This document shows, one piece after another, positions 35,723 through 46,305 of a stretch of DNA of 64,000 bases (its first letter is position 1; each line of letters opens with the position of its first letter). Source of the stretch: Cutibacterium avidum ATCC 25577 (GTDB lineage: Bacteria; Actinomycetota; Actinomycetes; Propionibacteriales; Propionibacteriaceae); contig NZ_JH165054.1 of NCBI RefSeq assembly GCF_000227295.1, positions 2,185,577 to 2,249,576 of the forward strand. The letters are read 5' to 3'. The position numbers and the translations under genes are program-made. The notes beneath the pieces are model-generated. The model had not been told where the DNA came from. It did not search any database and saw nothing but the letters and a program-made list of their open reading frames with translations.

Positions 35723-35761
35723 TTCCTCACCTCTGGACACCACGACCCGACAGGAGGCCCG

Positions 35762-36928
35762 ATGGCCGAGACCGCACGACTGCACGTCGTCAGGGTGGAA
35801 CGCACCCAGACAGACGTCGTCTGGCTGACCGAGCGCTTGACACGCTTCTTCCAAGGCTCAACGCGCTCGGTTCTCGTGCCGGCCGGGAGCGAGGAGAACC
35901 CAGTGGCCACCCTCGAGGACGTCGAGAGGAGGACGGTCTTCCTGCCCGATGAGGTCGGGCTCGTGATGCGCACGTCCGGGTCGACCTCTGCTCACGGACG
36001 CCTCGTGGGTATCTCAGCGGCTCAGCTGCTGGCGTCCATCAACGCCACGGATGCGCGACTTGGCGGGGCCGGAACCTGGGTGCTCGCCCTTCCCCCCAAC
36101 CACATTGCCGGTCTACAGGTCGTCGCCAGGGCCGCAGCCGGTGATCGCTCGGTGGTCGTCGTCGAGGGGAAGGTGACTCCTCAGGCCCTGTCTGACGCCA
36201 TCGACGAAGCGGTACGGAGGGATCCGAACGGTCGGGTGTATCTGTCCCTGGTGCCGACCCAGCTGACCGACTGCATGGATGACTCAGTTGCCCGTGACGC
36301 CTTGACGCGGTGTTCCGCGATTCTCGTCGGGGGTGCCGCGACCTCCTCGCAGTTGGTTTCCGAGGCTCGAGCTGCGGGGATGCCGATCGTGCTGACCTAT
36401 GGCATGAGCGAGACCTGTGGCGGTTGTGTCTACGACGGGGTCCCGCTCGACGGGGTGCAGGTTCGTCTGGACGAGGATGGTCGGGTGTCACTGTCTGGTC
36501 CGATGGTGATGTCGGGGTATCTCGATGAGGGACCGGCCGATGATTGGTACCTCACCGGCGACATCGCCCACTGGCGAGACGGCCGACTCGCCGTCGATGG
36601 TCGGGCCGACGACCTCATCATTTCCGGTGGACTCAAGATCTCCCCCAGCCAGGTGGCCGATGCCGTCACCGCAACCGGGTTGGTGAAGGACTGTGTCGTC
36701 GTCGGGCTGCCCGACGAGAGGTGGGGCCAGGTCGTCACGGCCGTCGTCACGGGATGTCAGGAACCGGAGCGTGTCCGGGACACCGTCAATCTGCCACGGG
36801 AACTTCGTCCGCGAATCGTCGTGACGGTCGAGGCCATTCCCATGCTGGCTTCCGGGAAAGTGGATCGTCTCGAGGTGAGGAGACTAGCCGAGCAGGCCAA
36901 GGCAAACGGATCTGCCTGGACGCGTTGA
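35762..36928 (+). CDS. menE: o-Succinylbenzoate-CoA ligase
   Basis: A 388-residue adenylate-forming enzyme that makes o-succinylbenzoyl-CoA, the substrate of MenB. Motifs: MRTSGSTSAHG (phosphate loop), YGMSETCGG, DWYLTGDIAHW, GRADDLIISGGLKISP and the catalytic lysine region MLASGKVDRLEV. It is shorter than average for the superfamily (about 450-500), with a reduced N-terminal domain, as in other actinobacterial MenE proteins. ATG 35762 has CAGGAGG five bases before it. Context (menB, menF, menD, menC) confirms the pathway. Confidence 0.92.
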   Translation: MAETARLHVVRVERTQTDVVWLTERLTRFFQGSTRSVLVPAGSEENPVATLEDVERRTVFLPDEVGLVMRTSGSTSAHGRLVGISAAQLLASINATDARLGGAGTWVLALPPNHIAGLQVVARAAAGDRSVVVVEGKVTPQALSDAIDEAVRRDPNGRVYLSLVPTQLTDCMDDSVARDALTRCSAILVGGAATSSQLVSEARAAGMPIVLTYGMSETCGGCVYDGVPLDGVQVRLDEDGRVSLSGPMVMSGYLDEGPADDWYLTGDIAHWRDGRLAVDGRADDLIISGGLKISPSQVADAVTATGLVKDCVVVGLPDERWGQVVTAVVTGCQEPERVRDTVNLPRELRPRIVVTVEAIPMLASGKVDRLEVRRLAEQAKANGSAWTR

Positions 36929-36974
36929 CTCAGGCCGCTGCTGCCGTTCCCGCGGCCGGCCGACAGGCCCGGAG

Positions 36975-36980
36975 TAGCAT
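36975..36980 (+). promoter_or_regulatory. Predicted -10 element of leaderless menF
   Basis: TAGCAT lies eight bases before the GTG start at 36989 and no ribosome-binding site is visible, so menF may have its own leaderless transcript besides readthrough from menB-menE. Confidence 0.4.
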
Positions 36981-36988
36981 CTCCCCTC

Positions 36989-38179
36989 GTGCACACCTTG
37001 TCCTGCGATGTCGACCTGTCCGCTGCGAGTGGGGCTCGGTGGTTGGATACCGCGCGTCGTTACTGCCCGCCCGAGGTCGAGCCGTGGATCTGGGTGGCTC
37101 CCGACACCGACGATGCCCCGGCCATGGTCGGGTGGGGCGAGCAGGCCCGCTTCACCGCAGGCGGCCACGGCGCTGCCGCGAAGGCGTTCAATGCCTACTC
37201 ATCGTGGGCTGCGCAGCACTCTGACGCAGCTCCCGTGGCTTTCGGTTCTTTCCCGTTTTCCCGGGACGAGGACGGATTCCTCGTCGTCCCCGCTGTCCTC
37301 CTCCTCCGTCGTCACCTGGGCGAGCGCACTCTCGTCTTCTGCGCGGATCCCACCCCGATTCATCGCGGCGATTCTGACCTGCCGGTCATCGAGACCCAGC
37401 TTCCCGATCTTGACGCTGAGAACTGGGGCCAGGCCGTCAACGCCGCGACGACCCGGCTGTCCCAGGACCCCGAGCTGGAAAAAGTGGTGCTCTCGCGGTC
37501 GGTGACCGTCCAGGCGTCCGCCCCGATGGACCGTGGACTCGTCGCGTCCCGGCTATCGGGCAAGTTCAGCGGCTGCTGGACCTACTGCCATGACGGCCTG
37601 GTTGGGGCGACTCCCGAGTTGCTCGTTGATTGCCGCGATGGCCTGTTCCGTTGCCGGGTGCTCGCCGGTACCCGCAAGCCTTCCTGGTCCCATGAGTTGT
37701 TGCAGGATCCCAAGGAGCATCGTGAGCACGAGCTGGCGGTGGCTTCCGTGACCGATCGGCTTTCTGAAGCTGGCCTGTCCGACCCTGCCGTTCGAGGACC
37801 GTTCCTTCTGGAACTGCCCAATGTCACCCACCTGGCCACGGACATCACCGCTAGGGTCGGCACGTCGAATGCTGCACAGATCGTTGACGTCATCCACCCG
37901 ACCGCAGCTGTGTGCGGCACTCCTCGAGAGCTCGCCTACCAGTTCATCGAGCAGACCGAGGTCATTGACCGAGGACGGTTCGCCGGGCCAGTGGGATGGA
38001 TGTCGCCGGATGGGTCAGGCCAGTGGGCCTTGGCTCTGCGCTGTGGTCAGTTCTCCGAGGACAACCGATCCGTCCGGGTACACGCCGGTGCGGGCATCAT
38101 GCCCAGCTCCGACCCGGACAAGGAATGGATCGAGACCGGAGCCAAGATGGAGGCCTTCACGTCGGCGTTGGAGGGCTGA
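36989..38179 (+). CDS. menF: Isochorismate synthase (menaquinone-type)
   Basis: A 396-residue chorismate-binding enzyme that turns chorismate into isochorismate. The C-terminal catalytic half carries EKVVLSRS, LAGTRKP, KEHREHELAV (metal-binding Glu), IHPTAAVCGTPRELAY and RFAGPVGWMSPDG. The N-terminal third is diverged, as usual in MenF/EntC proteins. Without context EntC could be considered, but the neighbours are all men genes. It converges on menD with six bases between the stop codons. Confidence 0.9.
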   Translation: MHTLSCDVDLSAASGARWLDTARRYCPPEVEPWIWVAPDTDDAPAMVGWGEQARFTAGGHGAAAKAFNAYSSWAAQHSDAAPVAFGSFPFSRDEDGFLVVPAVLLLRRHLGERTLVFCADPTPIHRGDSDLPVIETQLPDLDAENWGQAVNAATTRLSQDPELEKVVLSRSVTVQASAPMDRGLVASRLSGKFSGCWTYCHDGLVGATPELLVDCRDGLFRCRVLAGTRKPSWSHELLQDPKEHREHELAVASVTDRLSEAGLSDPAVRGPFLLELPNVTHLATDITARVGTSNAAQIVDVIHPTAAVCGTPRELAYQFIEQTEVIDRGRFAGPVGWMSPDGSGQWALALRCGQFSEDNRSVRVHAGAGIMPSSDPDKEWIETGAKMEAFTSALEG

Positions 38180-38185
38180 GACCCC

Positions 38186-39736
38186 TCAGACCTGCGGCAA
38201 TGTCACCTCGACGATGCTTCGTCCGCGGACAGATTCAGTCAGGAAATCCGTGGTCTCGACGCACTGGTAGCGGGCCCCGACGGTCTTCGCCAGCCCTGCC
38301 AGATCGAGCTCCTGCGGGGTGAGGAAGAACCTCTCCAACACCGGACGAGGAGCAGCGGCGTGCTCCAGACCGGTGAAGATCGCTCCCCCGGCGTCATTGA
38401 GGACGACGACCTGGACGTCGATGTCCCGTTCCGCAGCTCCCCTGAGGAGGGCGGTCGCGTCGTGGGCGGCAGTAAGGTCCCCGACGACGACTCGCACCGG
38501 CATTCCCAGCCCCAGGTGCAGGCCGACACCTGTCGAAGCGGTGCCGTCAATCCCAGCCAGTCCTCGGTTGGCGATGGCCACCGGTCCCCGCTGCTCGGGA
38601 ACGGCGCAGCGATCGAAGGAGCGGATGACGGCGGAAGCGCCGAGCACGAGAAGTGGCCCGACCTCGCGGCAGGCGTCGGCCCAGATGGCCGCGCAGATCT
38701 CGTCCTTGCGAGTGGCGGCTACCGGATGGTCGGCGCGTTTCCACCGAGCGAGCCAGGCCTCGTCCCGACTGGCGGTGCGCACCGTGATGGGACCTGGGAC
38801 GACCCGGGCACCACCGGCGACGTCGGTCCAGCGAGAACCGTCGGCGACGACGGTGACGGGCTGGTTCGCCAAGAGTCGTGTAACGGGTCGTGACAAGGTG
38901 GGATGTCCGAGGACGAGGACGGCCTCGACCTCGTCGGCCAGATTGGTACCGAGCACTCCTTGGTAGTCGGTGAGGGCGTTCTCCCCCACTCGCGCCCCGG
39001 AACTCGGCTCGGCCAGCAGTGGCCAGCATCCTTCCTCGGCCAGGGCGACGGCGTCACGTCCGGCACCGTCACCGGCGACGACGACGGTGTGAGGAGGCAT
39101 GAAGACCGGGGTCGACGGCCGGACGATCCTGTCCACGACTCGGGGCTTGGGGGGCACCGGATGCCACGGCTCGTCGGGGACGAGCGGGTCACGGAATCCG
39201 ACGTTGAGATGGACCGGCCCGGGGTCCGAGGACAGCGCCCCACTGGCAGCCGTCACGGCACGCAGCACGAGCCCGTCGAGACGGTCGTCAGCGGGGAAGC
39301 CGGCGGGAATGGCGCCGAAGAACCTCGGTGCCGTTCCGTAAATCCCTTCCTGGGTGGTGGTCTGGTTGGCGCCGGTCTGCCACATCTCGTGGGGACGATC
39401 GGCAGAGCACACGATGAGCGGAACTCCGCTGGCGTCGGCCTCCAACACCGCGGGATGCAGGTTGGCCACCGCTGTCCCCGAGGTCGTCACGACCACGGCC
39501 GGGCGCCACAAACCCTCCATCATCGAGCCTCGTGAGAGCCCCAGGGCGACGAATCCGGCCGACCGTTCGTCGAGACGCACGTGGACGTGCAGCCATCCAG
39601 CAGCCTCAGCATCCGCCAAGGCATATCCGATGGGGGCGTCGCGGGATCCAGGACAGTAGACGACATGTTCGACCCCGGCTCCGACAAGGGCACTCACCAA
39701 TCGGCGAGCTACTGCAGTGGAGGGGTTCACGGTCAT
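38186..39736 (-). CDS. menD: SEPHCHC synthase (MenD)
   Basis: A 516-residue thiamine-diphosphate enzyme that joins isochorismate with 2-oxoglutarate (EC 2.2.1.9). Motifs: [32 protein letters not shown] (catalytic Glu), [28 protein letters not shown] and the diphosphate/Mg segment [15 protein letters not shown] followed by [12 protein letters not shown]. The ATG at 39736 overlaps the menC stop (ATGA). Longer starts overlap menC and are unlike the family. Confidence 0.94.
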   Translation of the reverse strand: MTVNPSTAVARRLVSALVGAGVEHVVYCPGSRDAPIGYALADAEAAGWLHVHVRLDERSAGFVALGLSRGSMMEGLWRPAVVVTTSGTAVANLHPAVLEADASGVPLIVCSADRPHEMWQTGANQTTTQEGIYGTAPRFFGAIPAGFPADDRLDGLVLRAVTAASGALSSDPGPVHLNVGFRDPLVPDEPWHPVPPKPRVVDRIVRPSTPVFMPPHTVVVAGDGAGRDAVALAEEGCWPLLAEPSSGARVGENALTDYQGVLGTNLADEVEAVLVLGHPTLSRPVTRLLANQPVTVVADGSRWTDVAGGARVVPGPITVRTASRDEAWLARWKRADHPVAATRKDEICAAIWADACREVGPLLVLGASAVIRSFDRCAVPEQRGPVAIANRGLAGIDGTASTGVGLHLGLGMPVRVVVGDLTAAHDATALLRGAAERDIDVQVVVLNDAGGAIFTGLEHAAAPRPVLERFFLTPQELDLAGLAKTVGARYQCVETTDFLTESVRGRSIVEVTLPQV

Positions 39737-40743
39737 CTCCGTTCCAAGTCGGCCAGGGCGGCCACGGTGAGATCCAGACGCTCGGTCCATCTCGGACACA
39801 GGTCGTCGTCGGGATCGTCGGCCTCGACGTCGACCACGCCTCGCTGCGGAGTCAGGTAGCCGTCAACGGGCATCAGGGGTGAGCCACTGACGTCACCACG
39901 GAAGAGCCTCAGGGTTCCCAACCCGCAGGCATGGTCGAGCTCGGGCAGGGCGGCCGCCAGGTGGGTGGCCAGTCCGATGCCGATGCTGGTGTCCAGGGCC
40001 GAGGAGACGACGGCCGGCAACCCGGCGGCATCGATGACCTCGAGGGCGCGGACAACACCGGCCAACGGCTGAGCCTTGACGATGATGAGGTCGGCCGCAC
40101 CAGCTCGTGCCACCGCAACCGGGTCGTCAGCGCGACGCACCGACTCGTCGGCCGCCACCGGAACATCGACCCGGCGTCTCACCTGGGCGAGATCCTCGAT
40201 CTGGGGGCAAGGCTGCTCGACGTACTCCAGTCCCTCGGCTGCGGCGTTGAGTTCGGTGATGGCCCACACTGCCGTCTCGACGTCCCACGCAGCATTGGCG
40301 TCCACCCGGATCTGGCCGTCTGGCATGGCCTCACGCACCGCGGCGACCCGGCGGCAGTCCTCCCACAAGTCGCTGCGGGGATCGGCGACCTTGACCTTGG
40401 CGGTGGTGCAGGCCGATTCAGCTGCCATCGTCCGGGCGAGATCGGCGTCAACGACAGGGATGGTGACGTTAACGGGAATGCGGTCACGTCGGGCGGCCGG
40501 GACAGGTTGAGTGGCCCCCTCGATGCCCGCACGCAACCAGGACGCGGACTCGGCCGGGTCGTAGTCCCAGAACGGGGACCACTCTCCCCAGCCCTCCGGG
40601 CCGTGCAGCAGGGTTCCCTCGCGCACCTCGATGCCACGAAACCTCACCGTCAGCGGCACGGTGAAGGCGATCACCTGGTCGATGCCGCGATCAGCCAGCT
40701 GGGGCGGAACCTGCAGCCGACGGGCGTGCAGTCGGGAACTCAC
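39733..40743 (-). CDS. menC: o-Succinylbenzoate synthase
   Basis: A 336-residue enolase-superfamily dehydratase that forms o-succinylbenzoate. The catalytic lysine motif KVKVAD (second Lys) is followed by metal ligands in [16 protein letters not shown] and VAADESVR, and by the second lysine in [12 protein letters not shown]. It starts with GTG at 40743, which overlaps the lepA stop (GTGA), and its stop overlaps menD, so menC-menD are coupled to lepA translation. Together with menB, menE and menF this gives five consecutive menaquinone steps. Confidence 0.93.
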   Translation of the reverse strand: MSSRLHARRLQVPPQLADRGIDQVIAFTVPLTVRFRGIEVREGTLLHGPEGWGEWSPFWDYDPAESASWLRAGIEGATQPVPAARRDRIPVNVTIPVVDADLARTMAAESACTTAKVKVADPRSDLWEDCRRVAAVREAMPDGQIRVDANAAWDVETAVWAITELNAAAEGLEYVEQPCPQIEDLAQVRRRVDVPVAADESVRRADDPVAVARAGAADLIIVKAQPLAGVVRALEVIDAAGLPAVVSSALDTSIGIGLATHLAAALPELDHACGLGTLRLFRGDVSGSPLMPVDGYLTPQRGVVDVEADDPDDDLCPRWTERLDLTVAALADLERR

Positions 40744-42575
40744 TTCTTCTCCGTCGACTCGCCGGTGCGCAGAGCGGCCACGAAGGCCTCCTGGGGCACC
40801 TCGACCGAGCCGACCACCTTCATCCGTTTCTTACCGGCCTTCTGCTTCTCGAGCAACTTGCGCTTTCGGGAGATGTCACCGCCGTAACACTTGGCCAACA
40901 CGTCCTTGCGGACGGCACGGATGGTCTCTCGGGCGATGACGCGAGCGCCGATGGCAGCCTGGATCGGCACCTCGAACTGCTGGCGCGGGATGAGTTCCTT
41001 GAGCTTGGCCGCCATCGCGACGCCATAGGAATAGGACTTGTCGCGGTGGACGATGGAGCTGAGGGCATCGACCGGATCGCCATTGAGCAGGATGTCGACC
41101 TTGACGAGGTCAGCGGCCTGCTCACCCGCCTCGTGGTAATCCAGCGAGGCGTAGCCCTTCGTGCGGGACTTGAGCTGGTCGAAGAAGTCGAAGACGATCT
41201 CCGAGAGGGGTAGTCGGTACCGAATCTCCACGCGGTCCGAGGAGAGGTAGTCCAGTCCCTGCTGGACCCCACGACGCTGCTGGCACAGCTCGAGGATGGT
41301 GCCGATGTACTCAGCAGGACTGAGGATGGTGGCATCGACGATGGGCTCGTGCACCTCGGCGATACGCCCGGAGGTCGGGTACTCCGACGGGTTGGTGACG
41401 GTGACGGTCGACCCATCCTCCATGAGGACGTGATGCACCACCGAGGGCGCGGTGGAGATGAGATCGAGATCGAACTCGCGTTCCAGGCGCTCGCGCACGA
41501 TCTCCATGTGCAGCAATCCCAGGAAGCCGACGCGGAAACCAAATCCCAGGGCGGTCGAGGTCTCGGGCTCGTAGACCAGGGCTGCGTCGTTGAGCTGCAG
41601 CTTGTCGAGGGCGTCGCGCAACTCCGGATAGTCCTTGGCATCGATTGGGAAGAGCCCCGAGTACACCATGGGCTTGGGATGCTGGTACCCGCCGAGATCC
41701 TTCTCGGAGGGCTTAGCGGCATTGGTGACGGTGTCGCCGACTCGGGACTGACGGACATCCTTAACGCCAGTGATGAGGTAACCGACCTCGCCGACGGACA
41801 GTCCGTCAGCTGGCACCATCTCCGGGGAGATGACGCCGATTTCGAGCACCTCGTGGGCTGCCCCGGTACTCATCATGAGGATCTTCTCGCGGTAACGCAA
41901 AGCGCCATCGACGACGCGAACATAGGTGACGACGCCGCGGTAGGTGTCGTAGACCGAGTCGAAGATGAGGGCACGAGCTGGAGCGTTGGCCACTCCTTCG
42001 GGAGCAGGCACCTTAGCGACGATGGTGTCGAGCAGGTCGTCTACCCCGTCACCGGTCTTCGCGGAGACCCGCAGCACCTCGGACTCATCACATCCAATGA
42101 TTCCGGCGATCTCAGCGGCGTGACGATCCGGTTCGGCGCCCGGAAGGTCAATCTTGTTGAGAACTGGGATGATCTCCAGGTCGGCCTCCAGGGCCAGGTA
42201 CAGGTTGGCCAGGGTCTGGGCCTCGATGCCCTGAGCCGCGTCGACGAGCAGAATCGCCCCCTCACAAGCCTGCAGGGACCGCGAGACCTCGTAGGAGAAG
42301 TCGACGTGCCCCGGGGTGTCGATCATGTTGAGAATGTGGGTGGCACCGTCGACCTCCCACGGCATCCGCACCGCCTGGGACTTGATGGTGATGCCGCGTT
42401 CCCGCTCGATGTCCATACGGTCCAGGTACTGAGCGCGAGCGCTGCGCTCGTCAAGGACACCGGTGATCTGCAACATCCGGTCGGCCAGGGTCGACTTGCC
42501 GTGATCAATGTGCGCGATGATGCAGAAGTTCCGAATGATGGCTGGATCTGTGCTGCCAGGCTGAGGCGCGGACAT
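40740..42575 (-). CDS. lepA: Elongation factor 4 (LepA)
   Basis: A 611-residue translational GTPase that acts on ribosomes and in initiation under stress. G1 is [10 protein letters not shown]2 RGITIKSQ, G3 DTPGHVDF, G4 NKID. The LepA-specific C-terminal domain ends with [40 protein letters not shown] and KKRMK, all hallmark segments. The ATG at 42575 has GAGGGAG just upstream; an ATG four codons earlier lacks a site. Confidence 0.97.
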   Translation of the reverse strand: MSAPQPGSTDPAIIRNFCIIAHIDHGKSTLADRMLQITGVLDERSARAQYLDRMDIERERGITIKSQAVRMPWEVDGATHILNMIDTPGHVDFSYEVSRSLQACEGAILLVDAAQGIEAQTLANLYLALEADLEIIPVLNKIDLPGAEPDRHAAEIAGIIGCDESEVLRVSAKTGDGVDDLLDTIVAKVPAPEGVANAPARALIFDSVYDTYRGVVTYVRVVDGALRYREKILMMSTGAAHEVLEIGVISPEMVPADGLSVGEVGYLITGVKDVRQSRVGDTVTNAAKPSEKDLGGYQHPKPMVYSGLFPIDAKDYPELRDALDKLQLNDAALVYEPETSTALGFGFRVGFLGLLHMEIVRERLEREFDLDLISTAPSVVHHVLMEDGSTVTVTNPSEYPTSGRIAEVHEPIVDATILSPAEYIGTILELCQQRRGVQQGLDYLSSDRVEIRYRLPLSEIVFDFFDQLKSRTKGYASLDYHEAGEQAADLVKVDILLNGDPVDALSSIVHRDKSYSYGVAMAAKLKELIPRQQFEVPIQAAIGARVIARETIRAVRKDVLAKCYGGDISRKRKLLEKQKAGKKRMKVVGSVEVPQEAFVAALRTGESTEKK

Positions 42576-42762
42576 CTGCTCCCTCATGTCTCGACGATGG
42601 TGCCGGGGGTGCCCGGCTCAACTTCCAGTCTCTCACGCACCAGCGACACAGTGCTCAACCAGTGCTCACGGCCTGGTTCAACTCAGTACTCATCACGGCG
42701 CTCATCCCGTCGACCACACGTCAATCCCGACGGTCAGCTCCACACCCGATTAGGCTTGAATC

Positions 42763-44676
42763 ATGGTCGCCGACGACAGCCTCCGACATGCGAGCCTCGA
42801 TCCGTCCACCCAGCAATCCTTCGAACTGCGCTGGGAGCGTTATCTCCCCGATCTGTGGATCGGTCTCAGCAGGGTCTACGGCGATCGCGCCGACGAAACC
42901 TTGCAGAGAGTCCGGGACATTCTCGTGACCCGGATCGCCAAGCGCCCTGACGATCTCAAGCGTCTCGATGAGGCTCGGCTCCTTGAACCCGACTGGCTGC
43001 AGAAGCCGTCCATGATCGGATACGCCACCTACACCGACCGTTTTGCGGGCACCATCAAGGGCATCAACGATCATCTGGACCATCTGTCCGAGATGGGGGT
43101 GCGATATCTGCACCTCATGCCCTTGCTGCAACCACGACAAGGAGTCAATGACGGGGGCTACGCCGTCGCCGACCATCACACGATCCGTACTGATCTGGGT
43201 ACGATGGACGATCTCGACGATCTGACGACCACGCTGAGGAGCCACGGCATCTCCCTGGTCGTGGACCTGGTCGTCAACCATGTGGCGGCCGAGCATGAGT
43301 GGGCTCAGCGAGCACGTGCTGGTCAGCAGAAATACCGTGACTACTTCCACGTCCTGAAGACTCAGGAGGAGGTCGATGCCTGGGAGAAGGATCTCCCGGA
43401 GGTCTTCCCCGACTTTGCGCGTGGCAATTTCACCTGGAACGACGACTGTCAGGGATGGGTCTGGACGACCTTCAACGAGTTCCAGTGGGACCTCAACTGG
43501 GCCAATCCCGACGTCTTCTGCGAGTTCCTCGACTTCATGTGCGAACTCGCCAACCGCGGAGTCGAGGTCTTCCGTCTGGACGCCATCGCCTTCATCTGGA
43601 AGAAGCTCGGCACCGGCTGCCAGAACCTCCCACAAGTCCACGACATCACCCAGTCACTGCGCCAGGCGATGCGAATCGTCGCTCCTGCCGTGGCCTTCAA
43701 GGCCGAGGCTGTCGTCGGCCCGAATGACCTCATCGGGTACCTGGGACGAGGTCGCCACTGGAGCAGGCTCTCGGACATGGCGTACCACAATAGCCTCATG
43801 GTGCAGCTGTGGAGCGCCCTGGCTGCCCGCGACGTCAGTCTCATGGAGACGGCCTTGAGCCGGGTCCCCGACAAGCCCTCGACGACAACCTGGGCCACCT
43901 ATGCCCGGTGTCACGACGACATCGGATGGGCGATCGACGACGCTGACGCCCGCGACACCGGGCTGGACCCCGTCGCCCACCGTCAATTCCTCTCAGACTT
44001 CTACTCTGGGGATTTCCCCGGGTCCTTCGCCCGCGGCCTGGTCTTCCAGGACAACCCGGAGACCGGAGACCGTCGCATCAGCGGCTCCCTGGCGAGCCTC
44101 GCTGGATTGGAACGTGCCCTGGAGGCCGAGGACCCGGCCCTCATCGACGCCGCCATCGCCCGCATCGTCATGTTGCACACCGCGATCCTGGGGTACGGCG
44201 GCGTGCCGCTCATCTGGATGGGTGACGAGGTCGGAATGCTCAACGACGACTGGCAGCGCGACCCTGATCATACTGACGATAACCGATGGGTCCATCGTCC
44301 GGTGATGGACTGGTCGTTGGTGGAGCAGGCTCAGGCCGAGCCTCACAGCGTCCCTGGTCGAATCTGGCGCGGGGTGAGACGAGCCATCAATGCCCGTCGT
44401 CGCAGCCCCGAGTTCCATGCGTCGGTGGAGACGGTCGTACTGCCCTCACCCAGCCGCAAGGTCATCATGTGGGGCCGACCGCATCCAGAAGGCCGAATGA
44501 TCGAGCTGTACAACGTCAGCGAGCAGGAAGTCTGGTTCCCCATGGAAACCCTCCGATCGGAACTCGACGACGTCGTCACCGAGCTGCTGAGCGGATTCGA
44601 CTACGATCTCACCCCCATGAACCTGCGGCTTGCCCCATACGAGTGTCTCTGGTTGAGTGCCCGACCTGGATCCTGA
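42763..44676 (+). CDS. Amylosucrase (GH13 family)
   Basis: A 637-residue enzyme predicted to split sucrose and build alpha-1,4-glucan. Length and motifs match Neisseria amylosucrase (636 residues). GH13 regions: [11 protein letters not shown], the nucleophile in [16 protein letters not shown], the acid/base Glu in [13 protein letters not shown], and the third acid in [29 protein letters not shown] is the amylosucrase-type region near residue 125. It has no signal peptide and so is cytoplasmic. The start ATG is preceded by TAGGCT seven bases upstream (-10-like). Trehalose synthase is the main alternative and fits less well. Confidence 0.85.
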   Translation: MVADDSLRHASLDPSTQQSFELRWERYLPDLWIGLSRVYGDRADETLQRVRDILVTRIAKRPDDLKRLDEARLLEPDWLQKPSMIGYATYTDRFAGTIKGINDHLDHLSEMGVRYLHLMPLLQPRQGVNDGGYAVADHHTIRTDLGTMDDLDDLTTTLRSHGISLVVDLVVNHVAAEHEWAQRARAGQQKYRDYFHVLKTQEEVDAWEKDLPEVFPDFARGNFTWNDDCQGWVWTTFNEFQWDLNWANPDVFCEFLDFMCELANRGVEVFRLDAIAFIWKKLGTGCQNLPQVHDITQSLRQAMRIVAPAVAFKAEAVVGPNDLIGYLGRGRHWSRLSDMAYHNSLMVQLWSALAARDVSLMETALSRVPDKPSTTTWATYARCHDDIGWAIDDADARDTGLDPVAHRQFLSDFYSGDFPGSFARGLVFQDNPETGDRRISGSLASLAGLERALEAEDPALIDAAIARIVMLHTAILGYGGVPLIWMGDEVGMLNDDWQRDPDHTDDNRWVHRPVMDWSLVEQAQAEPHSVPGRIWRGVRRAINARRRSPEFHASVETVVLPSPSRKVIMWGRPHPEGRMIELYNVSEQEVWFPMETLRSELDDVVTELLSGFDYDLTPMNLRLAPYECLWLSARPGS

Positions 44677-44730
44677 TGTGCCCACCACAATGCTCCGACT
44701 AGGGGTGAGACCACGAGGGTACCCGCTGAT

Positions 44731-44760
44731 TTGGGGCGTACGGCGTCGATTTGGTAACAT
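44731..44760 (+). promoter_or_regulatory. Predicted rpsT promoter
   Basis: TTGGGG (44731-44736) and TAACAT (44755-44760) are separated by 18 bases, and TG one base before the -10 (TTGG-TAACAT) gives an extended -10. This places the start of transcription about 55 bases before rpsT. Confidence 0.4.
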
Positions 44761-44821
44761 GACCTGTCGCGCCTGTTTGGCGCTTTCCACGTACACCGAT
44801 CAAGGAATCAGAGGCTGCCCA

Positions 44822-45088
44822 GTGCCGAACATCAAGTCGCAGATGAAGCGCGTGAAGACCAACGAGAAGTCGCGCCAGCGCAACAAGGCCGTCAAGTCCG
44901 CCCTGCGCACCTACGTGCGCAACTTCCGTCGCGCCGCTGAGGCCGGAGACGTCGAGGTCGCCACCAAGGCTGCCAAGATCGCCAACCGTCAGCTCGACAA
45001 GGCCGTGTCGAAGGGCGTCATCCACAAGAACCAGGCCGCCAACCGCAAGTCGGCCATCTCCAAGAAGCTCAACTCTCTGGCTGCCTGA
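44822..45088 (+). CDS. rpsT: 30S ribosomal protein S20
   Basis: An 88-residue ribosomal protein with the S20 start [20 protein letters not shown] and a helical, lysine-rich body ([19 protein letters not shown], then [13 protein letters not shown]). It binds 16S rRNA early in 30S assembly. The start is GTG at 44822 with AGAGG seven bases before it; an upstream frame has no relation to S20. A terminator follows. The divergent neighbour holA is its usual partner in many bacteria. Confidence 0.97.
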   Translation: MPNIKSQMKRVKTNEKSRQRNKAVKSALRTYVRNFRRAAEAGDVEVATKAAKIANRQLDKAVSKGVIHKNQAANRKSAISKKLNSLAA

Positions 45089-45118
45089 GTCTTCCTCTCC
45101 CCTTCAGGGGATGCACAG

Positions 45119-45150
45119 AGCGCCTCGACCCACTGGGTGGTCGAGGCGCT
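45119..45150. terminator. Terminator after rpsT
   Basis: AGCGCCTCGACC (45119-45130) and GGTCGAGGCGCT (45139-45150) form a 12-bp perfect stem with an 8-nt loop, 31 bases after the rpsT stop. It may also serve holA coming from the other side. The following 124 bases (45151-45274) hold nothing I recognise. Confidence 0.75.
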
Positions 45151-45274
45151 TGACGTTCCTGTCGTGGAGCATGTCAAGACGCTACCGCCAATCATGCGGC
45201 CCGGCCAACCCAGGAACTCCATCGGACCTGACACTCTTCAGAGCCTTGGTAAGGATACGGCCCGGGGCTCTGGT

Positions 45275-46240
45275 TCAGGATTGTCGGGCCCTCTCGACGT
45301 CGATGAGCATCGACTCCAGGGCGTAATCGGCGTCAACTGCGGCACCCTTGACGGCGGCGTCGCAGGTACTGACGAGCCGAATTGCCTTGGCCGCTCCAGC
45401 CTTGCTCCAGGACCGAGCCTGCTTGTTGAGGGCCTTGAGTTTCCATGGCGAGACGCCGATCGCCTGAGCCAGCTGTTTGTCCCCCATCCGCTGGCTGCGC
45501 ATGTCCAGGAACAGTCCCAGGGATCGTAGACCGCGAGCCATCGCGGCCGTCACCGCTGCTGGCTGAACCCCGGTCGACAACCCCCAGCGCAAGGTTTCCA
45601 GGGCATCGGGAAGCCGTCCTTCCAGGCTGGCGTCGGCAACATTGAATGCCGAGATCTCCGCCCTGCCACCGAAATAAGTCTTGACGGTCTCGGTCCCGAT
45701 CCGGCCATCCGGTGAATCGCTGGCCAGCTGGTCGATGGCCGCGGCCAAAGTGCGAAGATCGTTGCCAAGGGCTTGGTGCAAGGCGTCGTAGGCGTCATGA
45801 TCCATGTCGAGATGGGCTCGACGAGCCTCCTTGGCGATGAAGTCAGGGATGGCCCAAGGCTTGGGGGGTCCCACCTTCACCGTCTCGATCTTCGCCTTGG
45901 AGAGCTTGGTCAAGAGCCCCTTTCCCTTCATCCCACCGGGATGGACGAGGACGAGGCACAGGTCGTCCGAGGGTTGTGACGCCGTGGTGACGACCAGGTC
46001 GAAGAGGTCCTTGTCGAGATCAGCGATGGAATCGACGACGACGATCGTCGCCTCGCTGAACAGGGACCCTCCGGTGGCTTCCACGAACCGGCCCGCGTCG
46101 ACCTCGCGGCCCTCCAACTCAACCAGTTCAGCCTCTGGGACCTCCTGTCGGGCGGCTTTCACCCGAGCATCGACGGCCCTGTCCGACAACAGGGTCTCCG
46201 ACCCCTGGACCAACAATGCTGTGCCGTAGACCGAACTCAC
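45275..46240 (-). CDS. holA: DNA polymerase III subunit delta
   Basis: A 321-residue clamp-loader subunit that opens the beta sliding clamp. The AAA+-like fold is recognisable though motifs are loose: TALLVQGSETLLSDRAV at the start, GGSLFSEATIVVVDSIADL, LVLVHPGGMKGKGLL and, in the middle, LGNDLRTLAAAIDQLAS with an EISAFNVADASLEGR segment. The C-terminal domain includes RSLGLFLDMRSQRMGDKQLA. It starts with GTG at 46240. Confidence 0.9.
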   Translation of the reverse strand: MSSVYGTALLVQGSETLLSDRAVDARVKAARQEVPEAELVELEGREVDAGRFVEATGGSLFSEATIVVVDSIADLDKDLFDLVVTTASQPSDDLCLVLVHPGGMKGKGLLTKLSKAKIETVKVGPPKPWAIPDFIAKEARRAHLDMDHDAYDALHQALGNDLRTLAAAIDQLASDSPDGRIGTETVKTYFGGRAEISAFNVADASLEGRLPDALETLRWGLSTGVQPAAVTAAMARGLRSLGLFLDMRSQRMGDKQLAQAIGVSPWKLKALNKQARSWSKAGAAKAIRLVSTCDAAVKGAAVDADYALESMLIDVERARQS

Positions 46241-46305
46241 TCTCCCAAGGATGCCAGAGGATGCCGTCAGGATCGCGTCAGGTGGTGTTCTGTCTCGTCA
46301 GAGGA

